In this document: positions 9,195-18,121 of the stretch, one piece after another | Numbering within the stretch: the first letter of the stretch is position 1 | Layout of the letters: every line of letters begins with the position of its first letter | From: Bacteroidales bacterium | GTDB taxonomy: Bacteria > Bacteroidota > Bacteroidia > Bacteroidales > Paludibacteraceae | Direction: 5' to 3' | Assembly: GCA_015654525.1 (NCBI GenBank) | Contig: JAATGT010000266.1 | Span: forward strand, 1-57,654 | DNA: 57,654 bases | Notes under the pieces: generated by a model | What the model was told of the DNA's origin: nothing | Databases searched by the model: none | What the model saw: the letters and a program-made list of their open reading frames with translations, nothing else | Made by a program: the position numbers and the translations under genes

Positions 9195-9544
9195 ATTGAA
9201 GAGTTATATTAATATTAATTAGTCTTGGAGGACAAATGTAGTTATTTTTCTTTATTGATGCTTTTTTGCCGGCCAACTTCATTGGAAAATTATATGTCAA
9301 ATTTGCAGATTTCATCAATCTTCTTTCGGAACCCTTTTGGTTTGATATTTCAATGAAAATGAAAAGAATTCATCCTGTCTATTGTTTTAGATTTATCTTT
9401 GATAATAATTGCAACTGAAAAATTGTCGTATCTTATTGTTATGTTGAGACATAATGTCCGCATATCTCCTCTGGCATTTTGTTTGCAAGCTCCTGTTTGT
9501 TCTTTTAAAAACAAATGTCTAATTAAAAAATGGAGGATTAAACT
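9195..9544. other. Intergenic stretch between divergent genes
   Basis: This 350-bp AT-rich stretch holds the start region of the metalloprotease gene (minus-strand TACATTTG at 9233-9240) and the leader of hsp20. A frame at 9399-9665 overlaps the hsp20 start and shows no protein features. No heat-shock operator or RNA gene was recognised. Confidence 0.4.
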
Positions 9545-9982
9545 ATGTCACTCGTTAGATTTTCAAATCAACTACCTTCTGTGTTTGACCGTTTTTTTGA
9601 AGGCGATTTATTCGATTGGTCAAACCGCAATTTTTCACAAACAAATACTACCTTACCATCGGTAAACATTAAACAAAGTGCTGATGCGTTCAACGTGGAG
9701 GTTGCAGCTCCGGGCTTTGAAAAAGGCGATTTTAAACTGGAGGTAAACAATAATTTGCTGACTGTCTCTTCTGAAAAAAAGATAGAGAATGAAGTTGCTG
9801 AGGGTGAGCAATTCACTAAACGCGAATTTAGTTATCAGTCGTTCAGTCGTTCATTTACACTGCCCGATACGGCAGACGGTGAACGCATTGAAGCCAAGTA
9901 TGACAATGGCATTTTGTATGTCACTATTCCAAAAAAGGAAGAGTCCAAACCAAAACCATCGCGGATGATTGAAATTCAATAA
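9545..9982 (+). CDS. Hsp20/alpha-crystallin small heat-shock protein
   Basis: Small heat-shock proteins hold unfolding proteins as large ATP-independent oligomers. The 145-residue product has an N-terminal arm with Phe/Trp (VFDRFFEGDLFDWSN), an alpha-crystallin domain from about residue 38 (SVNIKQSADAFNVEVAAPG), the conserved A-x-x-x-n-G-v-L element (AKYDNGILYVTIPK), and a short basic tail ending in a putative I-x-I/V-like MIEIQ. GGAGGA lies 9 bp before the ATG, an unusually good ribosome site for this phylum. It is monocistronic. Confidence 0.95.
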   Translation: MSLVRFSNQLPSVFDRFFEGDLFDWSNRNFSQTNTTLPSVNIKQSADAFNVEVAAPGFEKGDFKLEVNNNLLTVSSEKKIENEVAEGEQFTKREFSYQSFSRSFTLPDTADGERIEAKYDNGILYVTIPKKEESKPKPSRMIEIQ

Positions 9983-10159
9983 GTAGCTGAGCATTTATTG
10001 CCGATTTAGGGGAAGCATAATCTTGTTTCCCCTATTTTTTTGAACATCAATAGGAGAATTATTTATTTAAGATAGTATGTTATTTAAATAAAAGTGCAAA
10101 TTAGATTTAAAATAAAATAATAAAATAGAACAATATAATTTCTGTATTTAAACTATTTC

Positions 10160-10167
10160 TATATTTG
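10160..10167 (+). promoter_or_regulatory. -7 promoter box of the following unknown gene
   Basis: TATATTTG followed by CAT matches the Bacteroidota -7 consensus and lies 70 bp before the ATG at 10237. Confidence 0.5.
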
Positions 10168-10236
10168 CATTCAAAATTTATAAATTAATGGCTTAAAAGT
10201 AATTTCCAATTATTTATCAATTAAAATTTAATTCGT

Positions 10237-10716
10237 ATGGCAGATTTGATTTCAGCCACGTTTTCGGAAGAAGACGAAAAAGAAGTAATGGAGTTGTTGG
10301 CAAAACTCAAAGCAAAATTTTCGTTTGGCATTAAACTGAGCTCGGAGCAAAAGCAACGTCTCCCTAAAATGGACGATGGACGCATTCCGTTTGTAGAAAA
10401 AGGTTTGTTTTATGGCGAGCAACAGCCTCTTATTGTACCTCCTTTTACCAATTTGGCGGAGTATAAAAAGGACCTGGATTTCTTTAAAGCTACCCGTAGG
10501 GTGGGTGCTGAGATAGCAAGCATTGCCGAAATGGTATCCGACACGCGCATAGCAGCAAGTTCTGATGCTTATCAGGCAGGACTTTCGATCTACGGCTCGG
10601 CCAAAGGTGCAGCCAAACAAGGAGTCCCCGGCACACAAAGCATTGTGGACGAAATGGGAGAGCTGTTTGATGGGCAACGTAACAACGCTAAAACGGGTGA
10701 GGCTACTGCTAAGTAA
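10237..10716 (+). CDS. Uncharacterised Bacteroidota protein
   Basis: The 159-residue product has no signal peptide or membrane segment and is mostly helical with many charged residues. It opens with an acidic stretch (FSEEDEKEVMELLAKLKAKF), has a central segment LPKMDDGRIPFVEKGL, and ends with Ala/Gly-rich helices containing SDAYQAGLSIYGSAKGAAKQ. I recognise the style from unnamed proteins in this phylum but know no function. It has its own promoter-like box. A dense cluster of short inverted repeats begins directly after its stop codon. Confidence 0.8.
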   Translation: MADLISATFSEEDEKEVMELLAKLKAKFSFGIKLSSEQKQRLPKMDDGRIPFVEKGLFYGEQQPLIVPPFTNLAEYKKDLDFFKATRRVGAEIASIAEMVSDTRIAASSDAYQAGLSIYGSAKGAAKQGVPGTQSIVDEMGELFDGQRNNAKTGEATAK

Positions 10717-10729
10717 AGCAAAGTCACTT

Positions 10730-10915
10730 CTGAGGTAAGCTAGCCTGATTCAAAGTTAGGCTTGCTTACCTCTAGGCTAAGCTTGCTTACCTTAAGGGTA
10801 GGCAAGCTTTACTTTATTTAGGCTTGCTTACTGTTGATCTAAGCAAGGCTAGCTTTTAGGTGGGCTTGCTTAGCTTGGAGGTAAGCAAGCTTGGGTTTTA
10901 GTTAGGTGTGCTTTG
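10730..10915. repeat. Cluster of degenerate AGGCTTGCTTACC repeats in both orientations
   Basis: About nine variants of AGGCTTGCTTACC or its complement GGTAAGCAAGCCT occur in 180 bp, for example at 10734, 10758, 10775, 10797, 10820, 10838, 10862 and 10879. Neighbouring copies in opposite orientation can pair into many alternative hairpins. There is no gene inside. Confidence 0.75.
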
Positions 10916-10953
10916 GATTTACCTAGTAATAGTTTTAAAATTATCTTTCTATA

Positions 10954-12039
10954 ATGAAAAATAAATATTTGATTATTCTTTTATCTGTACTTCTGATAGC
11001 TTGCTGTAAAGATCCAATCAATCAGATTCCAACATTTGAATATCAAATATTCAATACTTCAAATTCAGGGCTACCGTCATCGTTTGTAACACATGTAGCT
11101 TCTGATAGTTCTAACAATATTTGGATAGGAACTTTTTCTTCAGGTTTAGTGAAATATGATGGTGCAAGTTGGGTCTGCTATAACACAAGTAATTCGCAGT
11201 TGCCTAATGATTCAATTAACTCATTGTATGTGGATAGGAAGAACAGAGTATTGGTGGGGACAAACCGGGGTTTAACCATTCTGGATCACGGAAAATGGAC
11301 AACTTATAATAAAGCTAATTCAGGATTACAAGCAGAAATTGTTCTTTCTGTTTGTGCTGACAACAATGATAATATCTGGTTAGGAGCTGTAACGTCTTCC
11401 GCCGATTTTGAAACTCTTGCGGGGTTGTATTTTTTCGATGGCAATAAGTGGAGTTTGTATAATAGAAAGAATTCAATATTGCCTTACGAAACAATCAACT
11501 CGATAGTTTGTGACAAAAACAATGTAATTTGGCTTGGTACAGCACAAAATTTAGGTAAAGGTGGACTTGTTAGAATAAGCAATGAACAATGGAGTCTGTA
11601 TTCAAGTGATAATTCTCCAATGAAATACAATGTGCTTGACAGGATTGTTCTTGGAGGAAATGGTCAGTTGTTATTATCTTCGGATGTCCCTTTTGAATGG
11701 AAATCTGGAGTTTTAGATGGATATCTTTATTTGTTTAACGGAATAGATACTTGGTTGGATATTTCGCCAGCTATAAATAATGCTAATCTTACAAACCGAG
11801 TAACTGCAACTGTATTTGACAAAAACGGAAATATCTGGGTCGCTACAAGTGTTGATCCGAATAGACCCAATGTTGACTATTCATTATCAATATTTTCAAA
11901 TGGCAAATGGACAGTATTAAGTTCAACTCTTCCAAACTTTCCACGAACATATATAGCGGACATTACAGTAGATTCTTCAAATAATATATGGGTGGCCGCA
12001 CCCGATGCAGGTGGACTAATAAAAATAATTGAGAAATAA
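10954..12039 (+). CDS. Lipoprotein with two-component-regulator-type propeller repeats
   Basis: The 361-residue protein starts with a lipoprotein signal (LLSVLLIACCKD; lipobox around LIAC), so it is probably anchored to a membrane. The rest is beta-propeller repeats of the Reg_prop type, seen as recurring blades such as SDSSNNIWIGTFSSGLVKYDG, ADNNDNIWLGA, CDKNNVIWLGTA, FDKNGNIWVAT and VDSSNNIWVAA. Such propellers form the sensor part of hybrid two-component regulators in Bacteroidota, but here no membrane helix or kinase follows. A binding or surface role is likely; the ligand is unknown. It is followed by decayed short genes. Confidence 0.85.
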   Translation: MKNKYLIILLSVLLIACCKDPINQIPTFEYQIFNTSNSGLPSSFVTHVASDSSNNIWIGTFSSGLVKYDGASWVCYNTSNSQLPNDSINSLYVDRKNRVLVGTNRGLTILDHGKWTTYNKANSGLQAEIVLSVCADNNDNIWLGAVTSSADFETLAGLYFFDGNKWSLYNRKNSILPYETINSIVCDKNNVIWLGTAQNLGKGGLVRISNEQWSLYSSDNSPMKYNVLDRIVLGGNGQLLLSSDVPFEWKSGVLDGYLYLFNGIDTWLDISPAINNANLTNRVTATVFDKNGNIWVATSVDPNRPNVDYSLSIFSNGKWTVLSSTLPNFPRTYIADITVDSSNNIWVAAPDAGGLIKIIEK

Positions 12040-12060
12040 ATATTTTTTACTAATTAAATC

Positions 12061-12144
12061 ATGAAACTTATGAGACATTTAATTCGAAAATTACTTACAG
12101 TATTCTTATTTGGGGTACTTCGGGATCACGCCTAGTCTAAGTAG
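12061..12144 (+). pseudogene. Short relic of a secreted or lipoprotein gene
   Basis: An ATG begins 27 codons (MKLMRHLIRKLLTVFLFGVL...) that look like a basic-hydrophobic signal peptide and then stop. Nothing further in the frame supports a protein. With the two broken genes that follow, this suggests a decaying patch of small secreted-protein genes. Confidence 0.25.
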
Positions 12145-12252
12145 GCAAGTTTGAACACTCATTTTCAGGGTGCGGCGCAACTATTTTGGATGAAATTGCA
12201 TCTTGATAGTAAAATCGTTGTAAGTATATTACACATTTAACGTTATACAATC

Positions 12253-12608
12253 ATGAAAGCAAATTTCATTTATTTTTCATTTATTTTTTTCTTATTAGTT
12301 GTGATGGGCAAAAGGATATCTCACAATCAGATCAATTAACGGGCACTTGGATCGAAATAGCTCCGTATTTAGATGGAGTATGTGATACATTACGGTTCAC
12401 TCAAGACAAATTAATTGAGCTGTATACGCCACTACAGGGATATAAATTTGATTTGACTCAACAAAACAGATTGACTATTTACAGCACCTCAATTAAATAT
12501 GATTTTAGCATTTTATTGTCTGAAAATGGAGGAAAAGAGCAACTAGAAATTTATAATTTCATAGACAGAACCTTAACAGACAATGTAAAAAACATCAGAT
12601 TTATTAAA
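12253..12608 (+). pseudogene. Small lipoprotein gene with a one-base frameshift in a T7 tract
   Basis: From ATG at 12253 the frame codes a signal-like start (MKANFIYFSFIFFL) and soon ends. The adjacent frame reads a lipobox LISCDGQKD and then about 100 open codons to TAA at 12606-12608 (GTWIEIAPYLDG, KLIELYTPLQGYKFDL, LTIYSTSIKYDF). Adding one T to the T7 run at 12284-12290 joins start and body into a roughly 118-residue lipoprotein with lipocalin-like character. The frame after the break is well preserved, so slippage, phase variation or a homopolymer consensus error are all possible. Confidence 0.6.
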
Positions 12609-12625
12609 CTCAAATAGATTTTCAA

Positions 12626-12713
12626 TGAAAAAACATCAATAATATTATTCTTGTTGCTTGTTTGTGTTTGTTTTAGCACAGGTAAGTGTAAGGCTCAGTA
12701 TTTATATAAGGAG
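12626..12713 (+). pseudogene. Signal-peptide relic with a one-base frameshift in an A6 tract
   Basis: ATG at 12626 is followed by A6 and an early stop. With one more A the frame reads a good signal peptide (KKTSIILFLLLFVFVLAQ) and then a short tail running into the terminator. Only the export signal remains of what may have been a secreted protein. Confidence 0.3.
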
Positions 12714-12756
12714 AAAAAGCTGCTTCGATCATTGGGTTGAAGCAGCTTTTTTTATT
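12714..12756 (+). terminator. Intrinsic terminator
   Basis: AAAAAGCTGCTTC (12714-12726) pairs with GAAGCAGCTTTTT (12739-12751) and a T-run follows. It closes the decayed gene patch before sppA. Confidence 0.85.
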
Positions 12757-12830
12757 GTGCGCAGGGAATAGCGGGCATAAAGGAAAGATGAAAATTAAAC
12801 GAATCATTTATTGATATTCAATAAATATGT

Positions 12831-12861
12831 TTTGATATTCAAAAAATATTGTTTTCCTTTG
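12831..12861 (+). promoter_or_regulatory. sppA promoter
   Basis: TTTG (12831-12834) and TTCCTTTG (12854-12861) are separated by 19 bp. The -7 box deviates from TAnnTTTG only at its second base. The ATG lies about 45 bp downstream. Confidence 0.55.
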
Positions 12862-12906
12862 CAGAATAATTTTTCAATATAATTTGAAACCATCAAACTC
12901 TCTTTT

Positions 12907-14670
12907 ATGAAACAGTTTTTGAAATTTACGCTGGCAACCATTGTTGGTGTTTTTATTGCTTCCTTATTGGGACTCCTTATCTCTTTCGGAATAATCGGAG
13001 CAATAGCGGGTTCAGCAGATAAAGCCACTGCTTTGAAGCCCAATTCAATCTATCAGATAGATCTCGAAGGGAATCTGGTAGACCGCTCACAAGAGGACCC
13101 GCTCTCAGGGGCATTTGCACATGCGCTGGGCAAGCCTTCCGAAAACACCATTGGACTAGACGACGTGCTGGCTAATATCGAAAAAGCCAAAAAGGATGAT
13201 AATATTGTGGGTATTTACCTCAAAGGCGGTTCGCTGTCGGGTGGAGTGGCTTCAATAAAAGAAATCAGAAATGCACTGATTGACTTTAAAAAGTCGGGAA
13301 AATTTATTGTTTCTTATGCCGATAATTATTCGCAGCGGATGTATTACCTGGTATCGGTAGCTGATAAGATTCTGATTAATCCGCAAGGAATGCTTGAGCT
13401 CAAGGGGCTCTCCGCTCAGACTATGTTTTTTAAAAATACACTTGATAAGTTGGGCATTGAAATGCAGGTGGTAAAAGTCGGAACGTTTAAATCGGCCGTG
13501 GAACCTTATGTGAACACCAAAATGAGTGATGCCAACCGGTTACAGGTAACTGTTTTTATGGGCTCAATATGGAACAATATTCTGAAAGAAATTTCGGCTT
13601 CGCGTAAAATTCCGGTAGCCAAACTAAATAGTTATGCTGACGAAATGATGATGTTTCAACCAACCGAAAAATCGAAACAATACGGGTTGGTAGATGGGTT
13701 AGTGTATATCGATCAGGTAGACAGTGTTCTGAAAAAGTATGTAAAAAGTCTGAAGAAGGGTGATGATTTGACTTTTGTAAAACAAGAGGCAATGACTAAA
13801 GTTCCTGATACGGCGAAATATGATAAAAATAAGGTAGCCCTTATTTATGCTGTAGGCGAAATAACCGATATTGAAGGGGATGGCATTGTGTCGAGAGATT
13901 TGGTGAAAACGATTAATGATGTGGAAAAAGATTCGGCTGTAAAGGCGGTTGTGTTCCGTATCAGTTCACCGGGTGGAAGTGCTTACGGGTCGGAGCAGAT
14001 ATGGCATGCGCTGAATAAGCTTAAGGCAAAGAAGCCGTTGATTGTTTCGATGGGCGATTATGCCGCTTCGGGAGGATACTACATTGCTTGTATGGGTGAT
14101 AAAATCTTTGCGCAACCCACTACGATCACCGGATCTATTGGCATTTTCGGAGTTATACCGAATATCAAAGGACTGGATGATAAAATAGGTATTACGTATG
14201 ATGGAGTGAAGACGAATAAAATGAGTGATGCTATTTCGATAAATCGCCCATTTACACCTGAAGAGCGTGATTTGATGCAAAGTTACGTGAACCGCGGTTA
14301 CGAGCTGTTTGTGAAACGCTGTGCCGATGGACGGAAAATGAAGACAGAACAAATTAAAGCTATTGCCGAGGGCCGCGTGTGGACAGGTGAAGATGCGTTG
14401 AAAATCGGATTAGTAGATAAAATCGGAGGCCTGAACGATGCCATTAAACTGGCCGTGGAGAAAGCTAAGCTAAAATCGTATAACATTAAAGAATATCCCG
14501 AAAAAGAAGACTTTATGACTAAATTTATGAAGAACTTCGGTAAGGATGTGGAAACCCGTATTGCAAAAATTCAGTTGGGCGAACAATATAACCTGTTTAA
14601 ACAGGTGAAGAATCTGGATAAAGTCAACGGCATTCAGGCACGTTTGCCTTACGACTTGAATATTCGGTAA
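12907..14670 (+). CDS. sppA: Signal peptide peptidase SppA, 67-kDa type
   Basis: SppA is an inner-membrane serine protease that degrades cleaved signal peptides on the periplasmic side. The 587-residue protein is the long, tandem-domain form. One N-terminal membrane helix lies at about residues 8-35. The first domain supplies the Lys general base (Lys195 in KVGTFKSAVEPY) and the second supplies the nucleophile Ser388 in GDYAASGGYYIA, after the conserved SSPGGSAYGSE loop. This Lys/Ser split is typical of the E. coli type. It is monocistronic, with its own promoter and a terminator behind. Confidence 0.95.
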   Translation: MKQFLKFTLATIVGVFIASLLGLLISFGIIGAIAGSADKATALKPNSIYQIDLEGNLVDRSQEDPLSGAFAHALGKPSENTIGLDDVLANIEKAKKDDNIVGIYLKGGSLSGGVASIKEIRNALIDFKKSGKFIVSYADNYSQRMYYLVSVADKILINPQGMLELKGLSAQTMFFKNTLDKLGIEMQVVKVGTFKSAVEPYVNTKMSDANRLQVTVFMGSIWNNILKEISASRKIPVAKLNSYADEMMMFQPTEKSKQYGLVDGLVYIDQVDSVLKKYVKSLKKGDDLTFVKQEAMTKVPDTAKYDKNKVALIYAVGEITDIEGDGIVSRDLVKTINDVEKDSAVKAVVFRISSPGGSAYGSEQIWHALNKLKAKKPLIVSMGDYAASGGYYIACMGDKIFAQPTTITGSIGIFGVIPNIKGLDDKIGITYDGVKTNKMSDAISINRPFTPEERDLMQSYVNRGYELFVKRCADGRKMKTEQIKAIAEGRVWTGEDALKIGLVDKIGGLNDAIKLAVEKAKLKSYNIKEYPEKEDFMTKFMKNFGKDVETRIAKIQLGEQYNLFKQVKNLDKVNGIQARLPYDLNIR

Positions 14671-15106
14671 TATCTTCTTTTTTGCGTTTTTTTATTTAAT
14701 AATGGCAAGGGAAGCAAAGCGTGATGTTTTGTTTCCCTTTTTTTGATGTTCTCCCATCCCTGTTTTTAAATTTGACTGAAGATAACTGTTTAAAACGCTT
14801 TGTGTAATGGGCGACTCTTTTGTGTCTGAAAACAGTATTCTGATCCCAGTGACAAAATTATTATGTCTTCATTTCTTTCTCTTATTATGCCGGTCCTTTT
14901 CTGAACTCTAATATCAAATAAGAGTAGAAAGGTAAGCAAAAGAAATAATGCTGTTTTTTTCCATTAAAAGCGACAAACTTAATGAAGTGTTTTCTATAGC
15001 TGGTCGATAGAGATCTCATTTCAATAGATTTATTGCAAATGCATACGTTAAATAAAACTTAACGATAGATGATTCCGTTCGTTTAAACATGAACCTTTTT
15101 AGCTTG
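14671..15106. other. Intergenic stretch with an sppA terminator
   Basis: This 436-bp stretch separates convergent sppA and a kinase gene. It holds one terminator (14707-14743). The rest is AT-rich, with no open frame, RNA gene or repeat that I can support. Confidence 0.4.
14707..14743 (+). terminator. sppA terminator
   Basis: AAGGGAAGCAAA (14707-14718) pairs with TTTGTTTCCCTT (14728-14739) with one G-T pair, followed by a T-run. Confidence 0.8.
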
Positions 15107-16777
15107 TCAATATCTAAAACTACTTCCACCAACAAACTCCCGCAACAGCGATGTTGGCGGAATTTCCCTATCTAAAATCGGAACGAAGTAGTTTAAAAAT
15201 TTTATTAGACGGTGAGTCTCTGTGTATTCGTCGCAGTATTTTGGAACTTCGGCTAAAATCGGTTCTGCATGCCTTTTCAAAACAGCCAACTCGAATAGAA
15301 GTGCCGAGTTGAACAGTACATCGGCATTTTCCTGATAGGGGAATATCCATTTTTCTTCACCTCTGCGTACACTTGACCAACGTCCAATAGTTTCCCGTGC
15401 AGAATAGTTCCGAAAACGGTAATCCCGAATTATTCTGCGAAGCAATCGGGTGTCGGTGGTTGGAATCCAGTTGTGGTTGTCAATAGAAATGGTGGTAAGC
15501 GCTGAAACATAAATTTTAAACGTTGTGTTGACGGGTATGTCTTGTATCAATTCGGGGTTTAAAGCATGGATTCCTTCCATGATTAAAATGCTGTCTTCGT
15601 TTAGTTTCAGCTTTTCGCCTTTGTAATATCGTTTGCCATCTTCAAAATTGAAAAATGGGATATCAATTTCTTCTCCATTAAGAAGCTGTCTTAGATTTTG
15701 ATTGAAAAGAGCTAAGTCTAATGCATGAAGATGTTCGAAATCAAGTTCTCCATTTTCATCGCGGGGAGTTTCATCCCTGTCGACAAAATAATTGTCGAGA
15801 GATATTACGACCGGTTTTAATCCGCTAACAATTAGTTGGATAGAAAGCCGCTTGCTGAAAGTTGTTTTCCCTGATGAGGAAGGCCCTGATATAAGAACAA
15901 AACGCACTTTTTCAGTTCGTTGAGAGATCATGTCGGCAATTGAAGCAACTTTCTTTTCATGTAAAGCTTCTGAAACTTTAATCATATTAAAAGATTGATT
16001 GTTTTGGCAAGCAATATTGAACTCTCCAACATTGTTTATCTTCATAATTTTATTCCAACCGACGTACTCTTTGAAAATATCGTACATTTTTGGAGATAAA
16101 ATAACATCCTCCAATTCAATAGGATTCTCGCGACTCGGAACCCGGAGTAATAATCCATCGTAATATGGGATTAAATCATAAATTTCAAGATAATCAGTTG
16201 ATGGCAAAAGGACCCCATTATAATAATCAATGTAATCGTCAATTCTGAAATAACGAAAATACGGATTTCCAAGGGTTTCAAAAAGTGCAATCTTATCAGT
16301 TTGATGTTCTTTGTTTATAAATAGCTCTCTTACTTCTTTTGTTTGCTTCTCTTCGCAAACAATTTTTTTCTTCTGAGAGATTATAAGGTTGATGCGTCCT
16401 TTAATCTGTGATATAATTTCAGGCGTTATTGACTGACCCAGATTGTCTAATTTGCAATAATAGCCTTTAGATATGGGATGCTCAATCCGAAGAATGGCTT
16501 CGGGGAATAATTCGGAAATAGCTTTTGCCAAAACCATGCTTAATGTTCTGACGTAAACGCGCATGCCTGATGAAGTTCCTAAATCGATGAATTCAATATC
16601 CTTTGGTTTGTATATCAGAAAATTTAAATCTTCTACTTTGTAATTGACCCGTGCAGCCATTACAGGATACTTCAATTGAATGTTTAAGTCTTGGTAAATT
16701 TCAGTCAATGATATTCCTAGCGGATAGGTATGATATGATTTCGTGTTTTTACAATAAATTGTTACTTGTTTGTCCAT
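15107..16777 (-). CDS. Nucleoside (uridine) kinase with TGS and tRNA-synthetase-editing-like N-terminus
   Basis: The 556-residue protein joins an N-terminal TGS-like domain (about 1-65) and a threonyl-tRNA-synthetase-like second domain to a C-terminal P-loop kinase of the phosphoribulokinase/uridine kinase family. The Walker A motif GPSSSGKTTFSK is near residue 297 and a Walker B-like LIMEGIHALNP near 400. The kinase probably phosphorylates a nucleoside; the role of the synthetase-like half is unknown. This architecture is common in Bacteroidota and Firmicutes. It stands alone and converges on sppA. Confidence 0.85.
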   Translation of the reverse strand: MDKQVTIYCKNTKSYHTYPLGISLTEIYQDLNIQLKYPVMAARVNYKVEDLNFLIYKPKDIEFIDLGTSSGMRVYVRTLSMVLAKAISELFPEAILRIEHPISKGYYCKLDNLGQSITPEIISQIKGRINLIISQKKKIVCEEKQTKEVRELFINKEHQTDKIALFETLGNPYFRYFRIDDYIDYYNGVLLPSTDYLEIYDLIPYYDGLLLRVPSRENPIELEDVILSPKMYDIFKEYVGWNKIMKINNVGEFNIACQNNQSFNMIKVSEALHEKKVASIADMISQRTEKVRFVLISGPSSSGKTTFSKRLSIQLIVSGLKPVVISLDNYFVDRDETPRDENGELDFEHLHALDLALFNQNLRQLLNGEEIDIPFFNFEDGKRYYKGEKLKLNEDSILIMEGIHALNPELIQDIPVNTTFKIYVSALTTISIDNHNWIPTTDTRLLRRIIRDYRFRNYSARETIGRWSSVRRGEEKWIFPYQENADVLFNSALLFELAVLKRHAEPILAEVPKYCDEYTETHRLIKFLNYFVPILDREIPPTSLLREFVGGSSFRY

Positions 16778-16854
16778 GTGCGTGCATGTTTTTAATTGAA
16801 AAAGTTTTGCATAAAACCGGTGTAAAATTACATTATTTTTTTTAAATGTATTTA

Positions 16855-16886
16855 TTTGAGTGTCTCTAAATTTTGAATTACATTTG
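16855..16886 (+). promoter_or_regulatory. argD promoter
   Basis: TTTG (16855-16858) and TACATTTG (16879-16886) are 20 bp apart. The leader to the ATG at 16967 is about 75 nt. No arginine operator was recognised. Confidence 0.6.
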
Positions 16887-16966
16887 TATTAAATTTTCAA
16901 GCTTGTAGAATTAATGCAAAATTCTTATTAATTGAAAATTAGGTAATATAAAACACTTACGAATAT

Positions 16967-18121
16967 ATGAATTTATTTAATGTTTATCCTCTTTTTGATA
17001 TCGAGATTGCAAAAGGAATAGGATGTAGAACGTACGATAATCATGGAATTGAATACCTTGATTTATATGGTGGACATGCCGTAATATCTATTGGTCATTC
17101 GCATCCGTATTATGTTCAAAAGTTAACTCAACAATTGGAACATCTGGTTTTCTATTCTAACTCGGTTCAAAATAAATTGCAGGTAGAACTTGCTGAAAAA
17201 TTGGGTAAAATATCAGGATACGATGATTATTCTTTGTTCTTGATTAATTCGGGGGCCGAAGCTAATGAGAATGCATTGAAATTAGCTTCATTTCATACAG
17301 GCCGTAGTAAAGTTGTTGCTTTCAATAAAAGTTTTCATGGGCGTACATCGGCCGCAGTTCGAACAACCGATAATCCTAAAATTGTTGCACCGATAAATGA
17401 GGGATTCGACATTGAGTTTCTTGCTTTGAATGATATAGATGCTGTACGCAAATCGTTGAAAAAGAAAGATGTTTGTGCTGTAATTCTGGAAGGAATTCAA
17501 GGGGTCGGTGGCATTCGTATTCCTGAAATTGAGTTCTTGAAAGCGTTGAGTGAAGAGTGTAAAGCTACGGGAACTATGTTGATACTGGACGAAGTTCAGT
17601 CGGGCTATGGACGTAGTGGAAAGTTCTTTGCACATCAGTATGCCGGGATTCGTCCAGACTTAATTACTGTCGCCAAAGGAATGGGGAACGGTTTTCCGAT
17701 AGGAGGTGTGCTGATCAGCCCTATATTTGAACCTTCGTTCGGAATGCTTGGAACTACTTTTGGTGGTAGTCATTTGGCCTGTACTGCGGCTATTGCAGTG
17801 CTCGATATTATTAAAGTAGAGCATTTGATAGAAAATGCTGAAAAAATAGGAAATTACCTGATTGAAGAGCTGAATAAAATTCCAGGAATAAAAGAAGTCA
17901 GAGGTCAGGGATTGATGATCGGAATTGAATTTGAACAACCAATAAAGGAAATTCGTAATCGTTTGTTGTTTGAAAAAAAGATATTTACCGGAGCCAGTGG
18001 TACTAATATCATTCGGTTATTACCTCCTTTGTGTTTGTCAAAGTCAGATGCAAACTTGTTTCTGAATAGTTTTAAAGAAATTCTTCAGGAACAAACAACT
18101 AAAATCGGGAATATATCTTAA
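16967..18121 (+). CDS. argD: Acetylornithine (succinylornithine) aminotransferase
   Basis: This class III PLP aminotransferase makes N-acylated ornithine from the N-acyl glutamate semialdehyde in arginine synthesis. Bacteroidota often use the succinylated intermediates. The 384-residue protein has the substrate loop YGGHAVISIGHSHP, the PLP phosphate-binding NSGAEANENALK, the Asp of LILDEVQSGYGRSG, and the PLP lysine in TVAKGMGNGFPIGGVL (near residue 235). No other arginine genes are near, so it has been separated from the usual cluster. Its stop overlaps the stop of the convergent SDR gene by 4 bp. Confidence 0.92.
   Translation: MNLFNVYPLFDIEIAKGIGCRTYDNHGIEYLDLYGGHAVISIGHSHPYYVQKLTQQLEHLVFYSNSVQNKLQVELAEKLGKISGYDDYSLFLINSGAEANENALKLASFHTGRSKVVAFNKSFHGRTSAAVRTTDNPKIVAPINEGFDIEFLALNDIDAVRKSLKKKDVCAVILEGIQGVGGIRIPEIEFLKALSEECKATGTMLILDEVQSGYGRSGKFFAHQYAGIRPDLITVAKGMGNGFPIGGVLISPIFEPSFGMLGTTFGGSHLACTAAIAVLDIIKVEHLIENAEKIGNYLIEELNKIPGIKEVRGQGLMIGIEFEQPIKEIRNRLLFEKKIFTGASGTNIIRLLPPLCLSKSDANLFLNSFKEILQEQTTKIGNIS

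Noticed and set aside
9399-9665. 88-codon frame before hsp20
   Set aside because: It overlaps the hsp20 start in another frame and its sequence has no protein features.
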